From SIAJ01 sp036266155 (GTDB lineage: Bacteria; Planctomycetota; Planctomycetia; Gemmatales; Gemmataceae): a stretch of DNA of 37,054 bases. A model generated the notes under the pieces. The model did no database searches. It had not been told where the DNA came from and saw only the letters and a program-made list of their open reading frames with translations. The position numbers and the translations under genes were made by a program. This document shows positions 1-7,719 of the stretch, in pieces. The stretch covers positions 1 through 37,054 of the forward strand of contig DATANR010000165.1 of assembly GCA_036266155.1 (NCBI GenBank), written 5' to 3'. The stretch's first letter is position 1. Every line of letters begins with the position of its first letter.

Positions 1-41
1 CGTAAGCCCGACGTGTTTGACGCTGGCACGTCGGGCTTACG
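1..41. terminator. Perfect 15-bp stem-loop at window edge
   Basis: Positions 1-15 and 27-41 are perfect reverse complements (CGTAAGCCCGACGTG and its partner) with an 11-base loop. The stem lies 38 bases beyond the stop of the minus-strand gene ending at 80, so it could terminate that transcript. No U-run follows inside the window, and a dispersed intergenic palindrome is an equal possibility. The left edge is cut by the window, so the stem may be longer. Confidence 0.55.
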
Positions 42-79
42 CCTCGACGCTCGCCAAGAACGCGTTGCAGAGGATTTGA

Positions 80-415
80 CTAATCGCCGTTTGTGGTACT
101 TGGCATGGCGTCGCCTTGTAAGTGCTTTCGGGCCGTGGCGAAGGTATCGAGCGAACGCTTGAGATCGGTGTCCAATCCCGAGAGGTCTTCCTGGGCGCTC
201 CGCACGCGTAACGCCATGTCGTCGAGAATTGCGCGCCAGCCGACGAGATTGTCCTCAAGTCGGTTCAATGCCGCGGCGCAGGACTTTTCGGCGGACGAAG
301 CCGTGACATGATCGCTCGCAAGCAAGGCGTCGTCGCGATCGAGCGCGGCCAGCGCCTCGCGAACGGAGCGCTGGACCTCGTCGAGGAACTCGGTCGATGG
401 GGAAAGCTCGGGCAT
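80..415 (-). CDS. Small predicted coiled-coil protein, unknown function
   Basis: A 111-residue, acidic, soluble protein with no signal peptide or membrane segment. Nearly the whole chain reads as amphipathic helix: hydrophobic residues at heptad-like spacing run from about residue 10 to 100, with many Asp, Glu, Arg and Leu. It resembles small helical scaffold or secretion-accessory proteins, but I recognise no family. The ATG at 415 has no strong Shine-Dalgarno sequence. The gene is divergent from the isomerase gene at 602, and a strong hairpin follows its stop. Codon use matches its neighbours, which favours a real gene over a chance frame. Confidence 0.6.
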   Translation of the reverse strand: MPELSPSTEFLDEVQRSVREALAALDRDDALLASDHVTASSAEKSCAAALNRLEDNLVGWRAILDDMALRVRSAQEDLSGLDTDLKRSLDTFATARKHLQGDAMPSTTNGD

Positions 416-601
416 GACGATCCGCGAGTGGGACGGTGGGCAGTCGCGAAATAGCCAGTCCCGGCGAGTTAGGCAAGCCGGATTTCCGGCAGTTTATCCT
501 TGCGGCTTCGCTCGCAAGACGGTATTCCCGCCCGTCGGTCCTGGGGGAAGGACCGTCGCGCGCCATCGATTCGCCGGGGTCTCACGGAAGGGGGAACGAC
601 C
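416..601. other. Divergent intergenic region with two short hairpins
   Basis: This 186-base gap between divergent genes holds two small perfect inverted repeats: a 6-bp stem at 499-518 (CTTGCG/CGCAAG) and a 7-bp stem at 536-555 (CGGTCCT/AGGACCG). The second ends about 46 bases before the GTG start at 602. The Shine-Dalgarno sequence GGAAGGGGG of the isomerase gene lies at its right end. No convincing -35/-10 pair was seen. Confidence 0.35.
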
Positions 602-1357
602 GTGTACGTCGCTTGTTCATCGCTTTGCTTTAGCCGCTTGCCACTCGCTCACGCGTTGCACGCGATCAGCGAACTCAACTTTCAAAAGGTCGATCTGGCG
701 ATCCACGAGTCCGGTCCGCACCTGAAGCCGTCCGACGTCCTCGCCGACGTGAATCGCTGCGCCAACCTGTTGCGCAAGTCCAACGTTGCCTTCGCCGCGT
801 TTCACGTTCGAATTGAAACGACGGACACCGACGCTTATCGCGATCAACTGCGGGCGGTCTGCCGACTGGGCCGGCTCCTCGCGACACCACTGGTCAACAT
901 TCCGGCAGCGCCGATTAGTTCCGATTTCGACGCGGAAGTCATGCGCTTAACCAGTCTGACGCGGCTGGCGGAAAAAGAGGGCGTGATTCTCACCGTGGAA
1001 ACACACGGCGAAACGCTGACAGCCGACCCAGCCAAAACCGCCGAGTTGTGTCGGCAGGTGCCTAACCTCGGTCTGACTCTCGACCCGAGCCATTACATGG
1101 TCGGCGCCCATCCCGCCGCCAATTACGACGATTTGTTTCCCTACGTCCGGCACGTTCGCCTGCGCGACACGGCCGCCGACCGCTTGCAAGTACGCGTGGG
1201 CCAGGGCCAGGTCGAATACGGACGCATCATCAGCCACCTCACGCGCGAGCACTACGAACGGGCGCTCTGCGTCGATATCCGCGACAATCCGACTCCCGAA
1301 TACGCGATGGAGCCGGAAGTGCGCAAGCTGAAGTTTTTGCTCGAGAGCATGGTCTAA
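602..1357 (+). CDS. Sugar phosphate isomerase/epimerase, xylose isomerase-like TIM barrel
   Basis: A 251-residue cytoplasmic protein of the AP endonuclease 2/xylose isomerase-like TIM-barrel superfamily, whose members isomerise or epimerise sugars and related polyols using a divalent metal. Expected metal and active-site positions are present: E133 in TVETHG, D161 and H164 in LDPSH, H184/R186/D189 in HVRLRD and a late E205. Length is close to the usual 250-290 residues. The GTG at 602 was chosen because GGAAGGGGG sits just upstream and homology begins there; the frame stays open back to 500, but that part is not protein-like. The substrate cannot be told from the sequence. A strong hairpin follows the stop. 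Confidence 0.85.
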   Translation: MYVACSSLCFSRLPLAHALHAISELNFQKVDLAIHESGPHLKPSDVLADVNRCANLLRKSNVAFAAFHVRIETTDTDAYRDQLRAVCRLGRLLATPLVNIPAAPISSDFDAEVMRLTSLTRLAEKEGVILTVETHGETLTADPAKTAELCRQVPNLGLTLDPSHYMVGAHPAANYDDLFPYVRHVRLRDTAADRLQVRVGQGQVEYGRIISHLTREHYERALCVDIRDNPTPEYAMEPEVRKLKFLLESMV

Positions 1358-1369
1358 CCGGTTCTTCTC

Positions 1370-1392
1370 CCCCTCCCCGTTTCGGGGAGGGG
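1370..1392. terminator. Terminator-like GC hairpin after the isomerase gene
   Basis: A perfect 10-bp stem, CCCCTCCCCG (1370-1379) with CGGGGAGGGG (1383-1392), and a TTT loop, begins 12 bases after the stop at 1357. There is no U-run after it, only TTGGAGG. The very regular C-rich/G-rich sequence also looks like a dispersed intergenic repeat, so terminator function is an inference. Confidence 0.55.
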
Positions 1393-1647
1393 TTGGAGGA
1401 GAGGTCTTCGCCGGCCGCGCTCGCGGCGCCCACTCGGCCAATTTGCAATTCATCAATCGACGAAATCCAATTTGTTCACCTGTTCCAACAATTGCTTGAA
1501 TCCGGGCCGGGTGACTTGTTCGCAATTTGCCATAAAAAACAGCTTGACAAGTGCGCGCAAAACAGCGACAGATGGAAGGGTAGGTCTGGCGCGCAATTGG
1601 GGCGGGCTGAGCCCGGCCCGGGGACTCTGGTAAGGAAATGGTGCCGC

Positions 1648-1947
1648 ATGCTGCATTTCTCGTGTGACCTGTGCGGAAAAGACCTGACGGAAGGCGGCGA
1701 TGGCCGATTCGTGGTACGCATGGAGGTCTTTGCCGCTCACGATCCCGCCCAACTGGTGGACGACGATCTGTCGGACGATCAACTCGAAGCGATCGGGCAA
1801 CTTTTGCGCGACGAGGATGACGTCGATTTGGAACCCGCGCCCACGTTCAAGAAACTCCAGTACGATCTGTGCTCCGGTTGTCACAAGAAGTTCCTCGCGG
1901 ACCCGCTGAACCGCGAGAGCCAGAAGTTCGACTTCAGCGAAAACTAA
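1648..1947 (+). CDS. Small zinc-binding-type protein with two CxxC pairs
   Basis: A 99-residue acidic protein. It opens with a CxxC knuckle (C6 and C9 in SCDLCGK) and has a second near the C terminus (C76 and C79 in LCSGCHKK), the layout of a four-cysteine zinc ribbon or treble clef split by a highly acidic middle (DDLSDDQLEAIG). The FVVRMEVFAAHDP segment looks like beta strands. The ATG at 1648 has GGTAAGGAA upstream; a longer open frame back to 1393 includes the terminator-like hairpin and is not credible. The role is unknown; nucleic-acid or protein binding would be a guess. The TIGR03000-type gene follows 21 bases later on the same strand and may be cotranscribed. Confidence 0.8.
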   Translation: MLHFSCDLCGKDLTEGGDGRFVVRMEVFAAHDPAQLVDDDLSDDQLEAIGQLLRDEDDVDLEPAPTFKKLQYDLCSGCHKKFLADPLNRESQKFDFSEN

Positions 1948-1968
1948 TTCGCCCCTGAAGCCGCATCC

Positions 1969-2535
1969 ATGATTCGCACCCTGTCAGCTTTGTTGGCGCT
2001 GGCGATTGTTCCCAACGCCTTGGGACAGATCATTCGCCCAGCGCCCGGCCGGCCGGCCGGCGTGATCGCTCCGCCAGCCCTGCCAATACCCGGATCATTG
2101 ACGCCGCCCGGCTTTACGCCGGCGCGGCCGCTGCCGCGACCCTATCTCGCGCCCAACCCGTATTTCAACTCGTGGGGCTTCGCGCCGTACTGGCCGGCAT
2201 GGTACGACTCTGAGCCGCCGGCCAGCGCCAATCTCGTCCCCATCCCGGTCCCCACGCTCCCGGCGCCGATGCCGGTCGTGCCCCCGCCGGTTCCGGAACT
2301 GCGTGCCCGCTTGACGCTCACGGTTCCGAACGGCGCCACGGTTTGGTTGGCCGGCAAGGAGGTGGATGCGAACGTGACGCCGCTGATCCTGGAGTCGCCC
2401 GTCTTGCAGTCGGGGCAGTCGTACACATTCAACGTGAAAGTCACTTGGCGCGTGAGCAACAAGGAGACAGAAGAGCGGGCTCGCGCCGTGACGGTCGAGG
2501 CGGGCGAGAGCAAGAGCCTGGCGTATTTTCGGTAA
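1969..2535 (+). CDS. Exported TIGR03000-type domain protein
   Basis: A 188-residue protein with a clear signal peptide (MIRTLSALLALAIVPNALGQ, likely cut near residue 20), a Pro-rich linker to about residue 105 and a C-terminal domain of about 75 residues. That domain runs from RLTLTVPNGATVWLAG through SGQSYTFNVKVTW to VEAGESKSLAYF. This is the pattern of the TIGR03000 domain, a paralogous family known mainly from Gemmata and relatives: a beta-rich module with a strand-P-x-A-x-V-x-(V/L)-x-G opening. Function is unknown. It acts outside the cytoplasm, probably in the periplasm or at the envelope. It lies directly downstream of the CxxC protein gene. Confidence 0.85.
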   Translation: MIRTLSALLALAIVPNALGQIIRPAPGRPAGVIAPPALPIPGSLTPPGFTPARPLPRPYLAPNPYFNSWGFAPYWPAWYDSEPPASANLVPIPVPTLPAPMPVVPPPVPELRARLTLTVPNGATVWLAGKEVDANVTPLILESPVLQSGQSYTFNVKVTWRVSNKETEERARAVTVEAGESKSLAYFR

Positions 2536-2537
2536 CG

Positions 2538-2888
2538 TCAGTCGCCTCGGGCGTGCGTCTCAGCATAGTTCGCCTCTTCAACGGAGAAGTCCAGGCCGAA
2601 CCGCTTCTCGACCGCTCGGCCGATGATGGCGCCCAGCGCGTAAACGATGGCGATCAACGCGATCTGACACCAGATCAGAATGCCGAAGTCAAACGCGCCG
2701 GGCAACATTTGCTGCGTCAGCATCCCGGTCCCCAAGACAATCAATCCGAGCCCGATGCCCATCTTTTCGCAGGCCTTGCGGAGCAATTCCCCGGACAGAT
2801 GGCGACGCAGTTCGTTCACCGAGCCAAAGCAATAGGTCAGACCGAAGCCCATGAGCGTGATCGGCGGGAGAAGTGTCGTCCAGTTCAT
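2538..2888 (-). CDS. Small three-helix membrane protein, paralogue of next gene
   Basis: A 116-residue protein with about three hydrophobic segments (near residues 5-22, 43-60 and 68-88) and a polar, acidic C-terminal tail. The start was set at the ATG at 2888 because MNW opens both this protein and its neighbour, and because GGAG lies upstream; an open frame to 2984 is probably untranslated. It shares with the 2997-3332 product the opening MNW, a Gly-rich central helix and the ending G..(I/L)GR..EKRF......EEA.Y.E. I recognise no named family. Its stop is only 2 bases from the convergent TIGR03000 gene. Confidence 0.75.
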   Translation of the reverse strand: MNWTTLLPPITLMGFGLTYCFGSVNELRRHLSGELLRKACEKMGIGLGLIVLGTGMLTQQMLPGAFDFGILIWCQIALIAIVYALGAIIGRAVEKRFGLDFSVEEANYAETHARGD

Positions 2889-2996
2889 TGGCTGCTCCGA
2901 GCAATCTCCTGAGCAACTCTCGTTCCCCCCTCGTTCCCATGCCGAGCATGTGAACGAGGCTTGACGGGGCGGCTTGTTGATCACCCGGATTCCGCC

Positions 2997-3332
2997 CTAT
3001 TTATCCAGTTCCCCGTAGCTGGCTTCCTCACCCGACCGCGGCTGGTCAAAACGCTTCTCCAGTTGTCGGCCAAGCACATTTCCGCCATGCGTTAGAAGGA
3101 GAAGCATCATGATCTGGAACCCAAAGTTAACCCAAATGCTGATTTCATCTCGAATGAATGGATAAATGAGCCAACAGGTATTCATCAAGGTGAGGGCAAG
3201 CCCGCCGGCAAACATTTCGCAGGATTGCCGGAGTTCCTTCCCGGTTCGACTCCGACGCCCCTTGTAAAGCGCGTAGAAACAAAGAGCGATGCACAAGAGG
3301 CACAAACCAAGCAACGGGTCGTTCCAGTTCAT
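2997..3332 (-). CDS. Small three-helix membrane protein, paralogue of previous gene
   Basis: A 111-residue membrane protein with hydrophobic segments near residues 6-22, 41-60 and 66-83, then the tail GRQLEKRFDQPRSGEEASY. This tail and the MNW start match the protein at 2538-2888, so the two look like an old tandem duplication. The ATG at 3332 has GGGAG upstream; further in-frame codons back to 3407 are not needed. It lies 43 bases downstream of the two-gene unit ending at 3376 and may be cotranscribed with it. Function unknown. Confidence 0.75.
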   Translation of the reverse strand: MNWNDPLLGLCLLCIALCFYALYKGRRSRTGKELRQSCEMFAGGLALTLMNTCWLIYPFIRDEISIWVNFGFQIMMLLLLTHGGNVLGRQLEKRFDQPRSGEEASYGELDK

Positions 3333-3375
3333 CGATGCTCCCACCAACGCCGATTCAGCCGTTCGCTTCGACACG

Positions 3376-3924
3376 TCAGCGAAGCGTGCCTTCGCCGTTA
3401 CCATCAACCGTCCGGGGCGTGAGCGTCAGCTTGCAAGCGAGAGCGATGTGTTTGCGCCAGCGCATATGAAAATCTGGGTCGAGAAGGGCGTCAGGCCTAC
3501 CAAGTTCCTCGTTACGGTCCGGATCATCGACGGGAAAGTCGTCGTTTAGGCGCGAAGTAATCAGGGCAAGCCTCTCTTCGACCTTGCGCCAAACGCGCAC
3601 TTCGCTGTGCGGGTAGTTGCCTGACTCCGGCACATGCCGAACGAGCAGCCGATAGACTTGCACGATGTGGACCCAACTTATCCGCGGTGGAATGTCGCGA
3701 ACCAAGAATGCGACTACTGCCCAGTCGGCCGGATCAAAACCCTTACGCGCTTCGTCGGCGGCGCCGAACCGCTCTCGATTGACTGACATATCAGGAAGAC
3801 CGAACGCAAGCAGCGAGGGTTTGCCGTTGCGTCCCAGATAATCACGACGGACGCGACGGAATAGCTGCTCATCGTCAGCAAAGGATTGATCGGGTCGGTG
3901 GTCGATTGATGGATTAGTTGCCAT
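3376..3924 (-). CDS. Second gene of overlapping two-gene unit, unknown function
   Basis: A 182-residue basic, soluble protein. Visible landmarks are an Arg-rich start to the fold (LFRRVRRDYL), GRNGKPSLLAF, DMSVNR and PESGNYPHSEVRVW. The combination of RR-V, a PS-x-x-AF stretch and an MSV-(D/N)-R stretch resembles a widespread family of unknown function whose genes sit next to GWD-YGA proteins, as here. The ATG at 3924 lies inside the end of the upstream gene (11-base overlap), so translation is probably coupled. No catalytic site was recognised. A toxin-like or conflict role would fit the architecture but is unproven. Confidence 0.75.
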   Translation of the reverse strand: MATNPSIDHRPDQSFADDEQLFRRVRRDYLGRNGKPSLLAFGLPDMSVNRERFGAADEARKGFDPADWAVVAFLVRDIPPRISWVHIVQVYRLLVRHVPESGNYPHSEVRVWRKVEERLALITSRLNDDFPVDDPDRNEELGRPDALLDPDFHMRWRKHIALACKLTLTPRTVDGNGEGTLR

Positions 3925-4384
3925 CGAGGTGCTTTTGAACCTCGTCGATGATCCACTTGTACCCGGCCCCATCCGTGGGGACAGCCGCCGTGCGTGCGTC
4001 GTCCGCGGCGTCATCGGAAAACAACGCATGGGCGGTGTCTGCATTGTAAAATTCAACGACGACTTCGCGCATGCCTTCGGAAAACGTAATACCTACCCCA
4101 CCCATTGCCGATGGCTCAGCTCGATCGACGGCCAGTCCATGATTGATGGCCTCGGTCACGAGCGTGAACGCGTTGGCGATCGCTTTCTCGCTGGGCGCCG
4201 GAGCGCCGTAACTATCCCAGCCGTCTTGCAATTGTCGCAAGCGCGAAAACACCGCGGCCATGGAGTCTTCAGCCTGCTTCTGCCGGGCTTTCTGTACGAG
4301 ATGCCGCACTTCCCGAACGACTGGTTCAGGCAGTCCAGAGAGGTCCACCGTTTGCGATGGCAGTAGAATAGTGTCCGTCGACAT
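3914..4384 (-). CDS. First gene of overlapping two-gene unit, GWDSYGA motif protein
   Basis: A 156-residue acidic protein. It has a helical N terminus (LPEPVVREVRHLV), the signature GWDSYGAPAPS at residues 55-65, then helices and a strand-rich half with GGVGITFSEG and REVVVEFYN. Proteins with this GWD-x-YGA-x-(P/A) stretch are common in bacteria and usually sit beside another small gene, as here. Function is unknown to me. The ATG at 4384 has no Shine-Dalgarno sequence, but a TAGTAT box lies only 10 bases upstream, so the mRNA may be almost leaderless. A palindrome overlaps the candidate promoter. The downstream gene overlaps by 11 bases. Confidence 0.78.
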   Translation of the reverse strand: MSTDTILLPSQTVDLSGLPEPVVREVRHLVQKARQKQAEDSMAAVFSRLRQLQDGWDSYGAPAPSEKAIANAFTLVTEAINHGLAVDRAEPSAMGGVGITFSEGMREVVVEFYNADTAHALFSDDAADDARTAAVPTDGAGYKWIIDEVQKHLDGN

Positions 4385-4393
4385 ATTTTCAGA

Positions 4394-4439
4394 ATACTAC
4401 GAGTGGTGTGCCTCTGTAAAGCATGTTTACGGAGCACAC
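4394..4439 (-). promoter_or_regulatory. Candidate promoter overlapped by palindrome (possible operator)
   Basis: Read on the minus strand, TTTACA (4420-4415) and TAGTAT (4399-4394) form a sigma-70-like pair with a short 15-base spacer, placing the start site about 3-5 bases before the ATG at 4384. An imperfect inverted repeat (4406-4420 with 4426-4439; GTGTGC and GTAAA arms) covers the -35 box. This layout suits autorepression by a product of the two-gene unit. It could instead be a terminator for the membrane protein gene ending at 4467. Confidence 0.4.
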
Positions 4440-4466
4440 TCCGAATGCGCTCTGCTAGCGACGCGA

Positions 4467-4937
4467 CTATCGGCCATCCGGATCCGTCGTCTCACGCACC
4501 GCGTTGCCGTGTTCATCGTCGGCGAAGTCCAGATCCTCGGGCAACTTCGCATCGCGGCGCTTCGCCTTGGCATAGTCCATGTACGCGAATGCGAACCACA
4601 AGAAATATGTCGACCACGCAATCCCAATGCTGACGATCGAGGCGACCAACTGCAGTCCGACATACTGGGCCGGTCGATCGTAACTTCTCCCAATGAAGAT
4701 CACACCAGCAATCGTCAAGAACCCGACCGTCCACGCTCCAAAACGACTGAGCCGCCAGAACTTTTCGGCAGATGCGTCATCGTGATGTTGGCATTGGCGA
4801 AAGCACGCCGCCGCGCATCCGGCCAGGAAGACGGATAACCCAATGACATACGGCATCAGGTCGCGGACAGTGGCGAGCCAATAGAAAAGGGCGAGCACGC
4901 CCAGCGCGCTCGCCCCACGATAAGCGACAATCCGCAT
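4467..4937 (-). CDS. Four-helix membrane protein, unknown function
   Basis: A 156-residue protein with four hydrophobic segments, near residues 10-25 (ALGVLALFYWLA), 28-46, 68-85 (TVGFLTIAGVIFIG) and 96-118, then a charged cytoplasmic tail rich in Asp and Glu. No family was recognised. The start at 4937 is 3 bases from the stop of the DUF1501 gene (4941), which makes translational coupling and a shared transcript likely. A role linked to that exported DUF1501 protein is possible, but nothing in the sequence proves it. Confidence 0.72.
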   Translation of the reverse strand: MRIVAYRGASALGVLALFYWLATVRDLMPYVIGLSVFLAGCAAACFRQCQHHDDASAEKFWRLSRFGAWTVGFLTIAGVIFIGRSYDRPAQYVGLQLVASIVSIGIAWSTYFLWFAFAYMDYAKAKRRDAKLPEDLDFADDEHGNAVRETTDPDGR

Positions 4938-4940
4938 CGG

Positions 4941-6281
4941 CTACACCAATTCGCGCATCACTCGTCCATCGACCAAATGGGTCGGCCGGCCTTGCGGGTC
5001 GTTGACCGTCGTCGTTTCCGGGTTGACGCCGAGCGCGTGCCACAGGGTGGCGAAGATTTCGCCGAACGTCGTGGGCCGCGTGGCCGCGTATTCGCCGAGC
5101 CGGTTGGTGCTGCCAATCGCCTGACCGGTCTTGAGACCACCACCAGCCATGATGGCACAGGAAACTTGCGGCCAGTGATCGCGGCCGGCGCCATTGTTGA
5201 TCTTCGGCGTGCGGCCGAACTCGCCCCAGGCGATCACCGCGACGTCGTTGAGCATGCCGCGAGCGTCCAAATCTTCCACCAGAGCCGTGAGGCACTGGTC
5301 GAGTTTGGCCCCATGATCGCGGACCAAATCAAAGTTCTTGCCGTGGCTGTCCCAGCGGCCGTAGCTCAGCGTCACGCAACGAGCCCCGGCTTCCACGAGC
5401 CGACGGGTCATGAGAAGCTGTTCGTTGCACGTCGGAGCGCCGTCGAACTGAAATTTGTAGGGCTTGCCGTCGCCGTAGCGTTCGCGAACCCGTTCCGGTT
5501 CCTTGGAGATGTCGAGAGCGTCGAGCAGCTTGCTCGAAGTCAGAACACCCAGAGCCCGTTCGGTCGCCGCATCAGCGCCGCGGAGGCCGGCGTTGACGTC
5601 GAGTTCGCGGCGCATCTGGTCGAAACTGGCAAGCAAGCGCTTGCGGTCGCCCAGCTGGTTCTGATTGACGCCGGCCAGTTTCATGTCGGCGATGCCCTCG
5701 CCATCCGGCCGGAAGGCCTGGTAGGGGGCGCCGAGGAAGCCGGGCTTGCCGGAGTCGCTCCAGGGCCGATGCTGCGTCGGAGCAGCGAGGCCGACGAAAG
5801 GCGGGACCGAGGGATCGACGGGGCCAAAGAGCTTGCTGAGCAGCGAACCCATGCTCGGCCAGCCGCCGAGCGACTTGAATGCTTGCTCATCGCGGCCCGT
5901 CGTGCATTGAATGCCGTCGTGGCCGCCCCGAGCGCCGACGACCGAGCGGATGAACGCGAACTTGTCGGCCGAGGCGGCGATTTTCGGGAAGCACTCACCG
6001 ATCTGAATTCCCGGCACATTCGTGGCAATTGGCTTGAATTCGCCGCGGATTTCGTTGGGCGCTTCGGTCTTGATTTCCCACATGTCTTGGTGCGGTGGTC
6101 CGCCGCCCAGGAAGATATTGATGACTGCCTTGTGCGACGTTTTGCCCAGCGACTGTTCGGCCCGCAGCACGTCGGCGAGCGTGAACTGGGTCGCGCCAAA
6201 GGCGAACGCGCCGATCTTCAGGAACGATCGTCGAGCGATCCCGTCGCAGAACTTTTGCGGACGACCATGAATGGTCAACAT
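4941..6281 (-). CDS. Tat-exported DUF1501 family protein
   Basis: A 446-residue protein of the DUF1501 family (alkaline-phosphatase-like superfamily), very abundant in planctomycetes. A twin-arginine signal (ARRSFLKIGAFAFGA, arginines near 18-19) directs folded export. Family landmarks follow: NIFLGGGPPHQDMWEIK, PFVGL, SLGGWPSMGSL, TLSYGRWDSHGKNF, VIAWGEFGRTPKIN and GRDHWP, ending near THLVDGRVMRELV. The ATG at 6281 was chosen because AAGAGG lies upstream and the Tat motif then sits near the N terminus. In planctomycetes DUF1501 genes are usually paired with DUF1549/DUF1553 cytochrome-like partners; none is here. The activity is unknown; sulfatase-like hydrolysis is an inference from fold. 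Confidence 0.93.
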   Translation of the reverse strand: MLTIHGRPQKFCDGIARRSFLKIGAFAFGATQFTLADVLRAEQSLGKTSHKAVINIFLGGGPPHQDMWEIKTEAPNEIRGEFKPIATNVPGIQIGECFPKIAASADKFAFIRSVVGARGGHDGIQCTTGRDEQAFKSLGGWPSMGSLLSKLFGPVDPSVPPFVGLAAPTQHRPWSDSGKPGFLGAPYQAFRPDGEGIADMKLAGVNQNQLGDRKRLLASFDQMRRELDVNAGLRGADAATERALGVLTSSKLLDALDISKEPERVRERYGDGKPYKFQFDGAPTCNEQLLMTRRLVEAGARCVTLSYGRWDSHGKNFDLVRDHGAKLDQCLTALVEDLDARGMLNDVAVIAWGEFGRTPKINNGAGRDHWPQVSCAIMAGGGLKTGQAIGSTNRLGEYAATRPTTFGEIFATLWHALGVNPETTTVNDPQGRPTHLVDGRVMRELV

Positions 6282-6647
6282 GCGAATGCCTCTTGTGGGC
6301 AAGGCGGTGGGGTGGCCGGCACCGGAAGGCCAGCCGGGGGGTTCCGGGCGAACACAAACCATCACCTGAGTGATAGTTAAAAGCTACCCTCTTTCGTCGG
6401 TTGCGGCAAGCGAAATGTTCAGTTGTCGAGCGATCATCGCCAAGGATTTCGCTCGGCTGTGGAAGCTCGGCGCGCACTTAACCGATTGCGTTTCTGCCAA
6501 TGACATTCGCCAGGCGTCGGCAACGGGGAGCATGACGGCCGAAATCCGTCATAAGTGATTGTGGAGAAATGACATTCTGCCAATTCATCCCGGGTCTGAA
6601 ATTGCGTTTCTGGGCTGTGTGTGTTCTTGAACGAAACCCGTATGGAG
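6282..6647. other. 366-base intergenic region with two short inverted repeats
   Basis: I see no credible gene here. It holds a small palindrome ATCAC-N4-GTGAT at 6361-6374, about 80 bases upstream of the DUF1501 start and possibly a regulator site, and a 7-bp stem (ATGACGG/CCGTCAT, 6532-6552), about 95 bases past the stop of the TIGR02996 gene and a weak terminator candidate. The short open frames in it have no ribosome site or protein-like composition. Confidence 0.4.
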
Positions 6648-7613
6648 TCATTCGAGTTCGCCATGGAAGTGGGGCGAGCTTCGCAGTTCGCCACCTTGAT
6701 CCTTGCGGACGAGTGCCAGGCGCCGACATCGGCCGTCGTCGTCTTCCAGATCCTGATGGCCCTTGGCGACAGCCCAGGCACCGGCTTCAGCGAGTGATTT
6801 GCCCAGGTAAACCCATTCGTTGAGTGCGAGCAATTCGCCTTCGTGAGCGGCGTCTTCAGTCAGGAGAGCAACGCGCGGCGAACCCGCCAGCGAGGCAAGA
6901 CGGCGTCGCGATTCCACATCGGCCAGCGACCACGCCGGGAAGTCGTTAGGATCGCGTCCGTCGTCCTCGCCCATGGGTGCGCGCAACACTTCGAAGAGAT
7001 CGGCCGCGTCGGGCCACAACCGCGGCAACCGAAATTCGAGGACGGCGAGGCCAACCGAACGCGCGTCTTCCGTCAAGCGTGAGAGATCTTCATCCAATTC
7101 CATATCGCCGACGAGGTGCAGCGAGTCGAGCCGATCGAGCCGGTCATCCGCCGCGAGCGGGCCGATGTATTCGGTGGCGTGCGACAAAACCACGCGGCGA
7201 ACCGGCGCGTGAGCCAGGATCGCGACGTCCTCGGCCAAGAACGACGGCGCCGCGGCCAGAACGTGTTCAACAAAGCCGCGGCGAAATCCCCAGCGGCCGC
7301 CGCTGCCGAACAAATGCGATTTGAGCCAACGGCCCGTGGACGCAAGCGACGGCCGCAATCGGTCGCGCAGCGGCTTCTCCCACGCGACGCGATGGCGTTC
7401 GAGCAGTTCGCGCTCGCGGCCAACCCGTTCGGCCCAAGTGTGCCCTTCGCCGGACTGTCGATTCAGGTCGAGCTGGGTGTAGATGAATTCCGCGCGCGCC
7501 CGGTCGGTCGGCCGCTCGGACTGCGCGAGAAACGCGGCATACGCGCGACGCGGCTCGTCGGCGAGCGGATCGGCAAGGACGGCCCGCAACAATGCGGGTT
7601 CATCGGACGACAT
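6648..7613 (-). CDS. TIGR02996-type domain protein
   Basis: A 321-residue protein. It opens with the repeat-companion domain TIGR02996, seen as EPALLRAVLADPLADEPRRAY followed by RARAEFIYTQLDL, within the first 50 residues. This domain is found mostly in Gemmata-like planctomycetes and often precedes leucine-rich repeats. Here the rest shows loose Leu-rich strand/turn periodicity (AILAHAPVRRVVLSH, DRLDRLDSLHLVG, SVGLAVLEFRLPRL), compatible with degenerate LRR units, and a C-terminal region rich in Trp and Leu. The ATG at 7613 starts exactly at the domain. There is no signal peptide, so it is probably cytoplasmic. Function unknown; binding of protein partners is the usual assumption for LRRs. 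Confidence 0.8.
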   Translation of the reverse strand: MSSDEPALLRAVLADPLADEPRRAYAAFLAQSERPTDRARAEFIYTQLDLNRQSGEGHTWAERVGRERELLERHRVAWEKPLRDRLRPSLASTGRWLKSHLFGSGGRWGFRRGFVEHVLAAAPSFLAEDVAILAHAPVRRVVLSHATEYIGPLAADDRLDRLDSLHLVGDMELDEDLSRLTEDARSVGLAVLEFRLPRLWPDAADLFEVLRAPMGEDDGRDPNDFPAWSLADVESRRRLASLAGSPRVALLTEDAAHEGELLALNEWVYLGKSLAEAGAWAVAKGHQDLEDDDGRCRRLALVRKDQGGELRSSPHFHGELE

Positions 7614-7719
7614 GCGAACTCCGGCCACGCCATATGCAGACCGGGACATTCTAGAAAGTGGTGCGAGACTCACAGGTTCTTCCCTGGCGGCATGCTTCGG
7701 GCGTGGCGAATGAAGCGAC

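Noticed and set aside
1544..1572. TTGACA -35 box before the CxxC protein gene
   Set aside because: The hexamer is perfect, but the sequence 17 bases on (GACAGA) is not a credible -10 box.
4977..6380. Plus-strand open frame of 467 codons
   Set aside because: It lies antisense to the DUF1501 gene, whose protein has clear family motifs and a Tat signal. The long frame is a by-product of GC-rich codon use.
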